Below, one piece after another: positions 4,886-5,498 of a DNA stretch of 5,498 nt. The position numbers and the translations under genes are program-made. Where the stretch lies: NCBI GenBank assembly GCA_030038035.1, contig JASHPP010000797.1, forward strand, positions 1 through 5,498. Direction: 5' to 3'. Below the pieces are notes generated by a model. The model had not been told where the DNA came from and ran no database searches. It saw nothing but the letters and a program-made list of their open reading frames with translations. Position 1 is the first letter of the stretch, and every line of letters begins with the position of its first letter. Source of the stretch: Trebonia sp. (GTDB lineage: Bacteria; Actinomycetota; Actinomycetes; Streptosporangiales; Streptosporangiaceae).

Positions 4886-5498
4886 TTAGCCGGCGATGAG
4901 AATGTGCAGGTTGCGGGGGCCGTGCACGCCCTCGACGCGGATGAGCTCGATGTCGCTGGTGGCCGAGGGACCGGAGATCAGCGTGTGCGGACGGGCCGGG
5001 TCGAGCCCGTCGAGCGCGTCGGCGATGTCGGCGGCGATCTGGCCGGCGCCGACCACGACCAGGTGGAAGTCCGGCACCAGGCTCAGCGCGCGGCGGCCCT
5101 GGCCGGGGCCGTGGTCGAGGATGATCGTCCCGGTTTCCGCGATCGCCGCCGCGCAGCCGGTGATCACGCCGAACACCTTGTCCAGGTCCCGCGCGGACAG
5201 CGGCGGGTCGTCGCGGACGATCCTTTCCGCGACCTGGCCGGGCAGTCCGGCCAGCCACCGCGGCGGCAGGCCAGCGGGGACGACGAACGCGGAGACGCCG
5301 GCGAGCACGCTGGCTACGGCGGCAGGCAGACCGGCCGCAGGGACGCGCTCGACGACCGCGCGGTAATCGGCGGCCCGTTCGGCGAACAGGGCCACGATGT
5401 CGGTTCCCGCCGGATCGTGGTGTGCGCGCCGGTAGCCGCGCGGCAGGGCCGCGTACGCGGCGTCGACCTCGCCGGGCGGCGCGCTAGGCCCGGTGGCG
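4886..5498 (-). CDS. lutC: LutC/YkgG-family LUD-domain protein (5' end outside window)
   Basis: The frame is open from the right edge (first full codon at 5497) to TAA 4886-4888, giving 203 visible residues. It starts ATGPSAPPGEVDAAYAALPR, continues with YRRAHHDPAGTDIVALFAER, and ends with the family hallmark HTLISGPSATSDIELIRVEG followed by VHGPRNLHILIAG. This is the LUD domain, with a NagB/RpiA/CoA-transferase-like fold. LutC is the smallest subunit of the LutABC complex, which oxidises L-lactate to pyruvate in the cytoplasm together with the iron-sulfur proteins LutA and LutB. Family length is about 210-230, so probably only 10-25 N-terminal residues are missing. A GTG at 5395 is internal, since conserved sequence continues upstream of it. 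In the usual lutA-lutB-lutC order, lutA and lutB should lie beyond the right edge. No frameshift is seen. Confidence 0.9.
   Translation of the reverse strand, partial: ATGPSAPPGEVDAAYAALPRGYRRAHHDPAGTDIVALFAERAADYRAVVERVPAAGLPAAVASVLAGVSAFVVPAGLPPRWLAGLPGQVAERIVRDDPPLSARDLDKVFGVITGCAAAIAETGTIILDHGPGQGRRALSLVPDFHLVVVGAGQIAADIADALDGLDPARPHTLISGPSATSDIELIRVEGVHGPRNLHILIAG

Noticed and set aside
4683..5258. Upstream extension of the DinB frame to 5258
   Set aside because: The extension overlaps lutC in another frame, is Arg/Pro-rich without family likeness, and crosses the 17-bp duplication. The family start at 4682 is preferred.
1..5498. CRISPR array, transposase, integrase or toxin-antitoxin pair
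   Set aside because: No regularly spaced repeat array, no IS-type terminal inverted repeats and no protein with integrase, transposase or toxin-antitoxin motifs could be found in any frame.

Overview
The window comes from a high-GC actinomycete. Most of it has strongly GC-biased third codon positions and typical actinobacterial protein families, including a LutC-type LUD protein, a DUF664-type DinB protein and a GntR regulator of the kind found in Streptomyces and its relatives. The species cannot be named from the sequence. Only four elements look healthy: a tRNA-Val gene, a GNAT acetyltransferase, a DinB-like protein and the visible part of LutC. The rest is dominated by broken or fused genes.

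Layout, left to right. Positions 1-300 form a lower-GC stretch (about 53% GC where counted, 121-300). It may hold the 5' end of a leftward gene (1-64) with a weak promoter, and it carries two copies of an 11-bp motif exactly 105 bp apart. Positions 354-381 hold a pair of 11-bp palindromes upstream of a tRNA-Val(CAC) gene (443-517), which is followed by a perfect 12-bp-stem terminator hairpin (546-575). A SAM-dependent methyltransferase gene (578-1240) begins immediately after that hairpin and seems to have lost its N-terminus. Next, the 3' part of an aminoglycoside-phosphotransferase-family gene (+, frameshifted) meets the 5' part of a GntR regulator (-, frameshifted) tail to tail. A complete GNAT gene (1869-2411, +) follows. 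It converges on a leftward acyl-CoA dehydrogenase-family gene that is broken by three single-base frameshifts and a short internal deletion. That gene starts in an ATGA overlap with an unusual leftward ORF (3481-4083), which joins an alpha/beta-hydrolase fragment to the C-terminal part of a rhodanese carrying its catalytic Cys. Then come a DinB/DUF664 gene, a perfect tandem 17-bp repeat, and lutC running off the right edge.

How the parts relate. The hydrolase/rhodanese and dehydrogenase genes were probably one leftward operon, perhaps linked to sulfur or acyl metabolism, that is now decaying. lutC would be the last gene of a lactate-oxidation operon lying to the right. I see no convincing new multi-gene system here. 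The strongest signal is clustered gene decay with in-frame fusion next to a tRNA, plus several short phased repeats of possible regulatory meaning. The frameshifts could be sequencing errors in G/C runs. The truncations, the fusion and the internal deletion could not.
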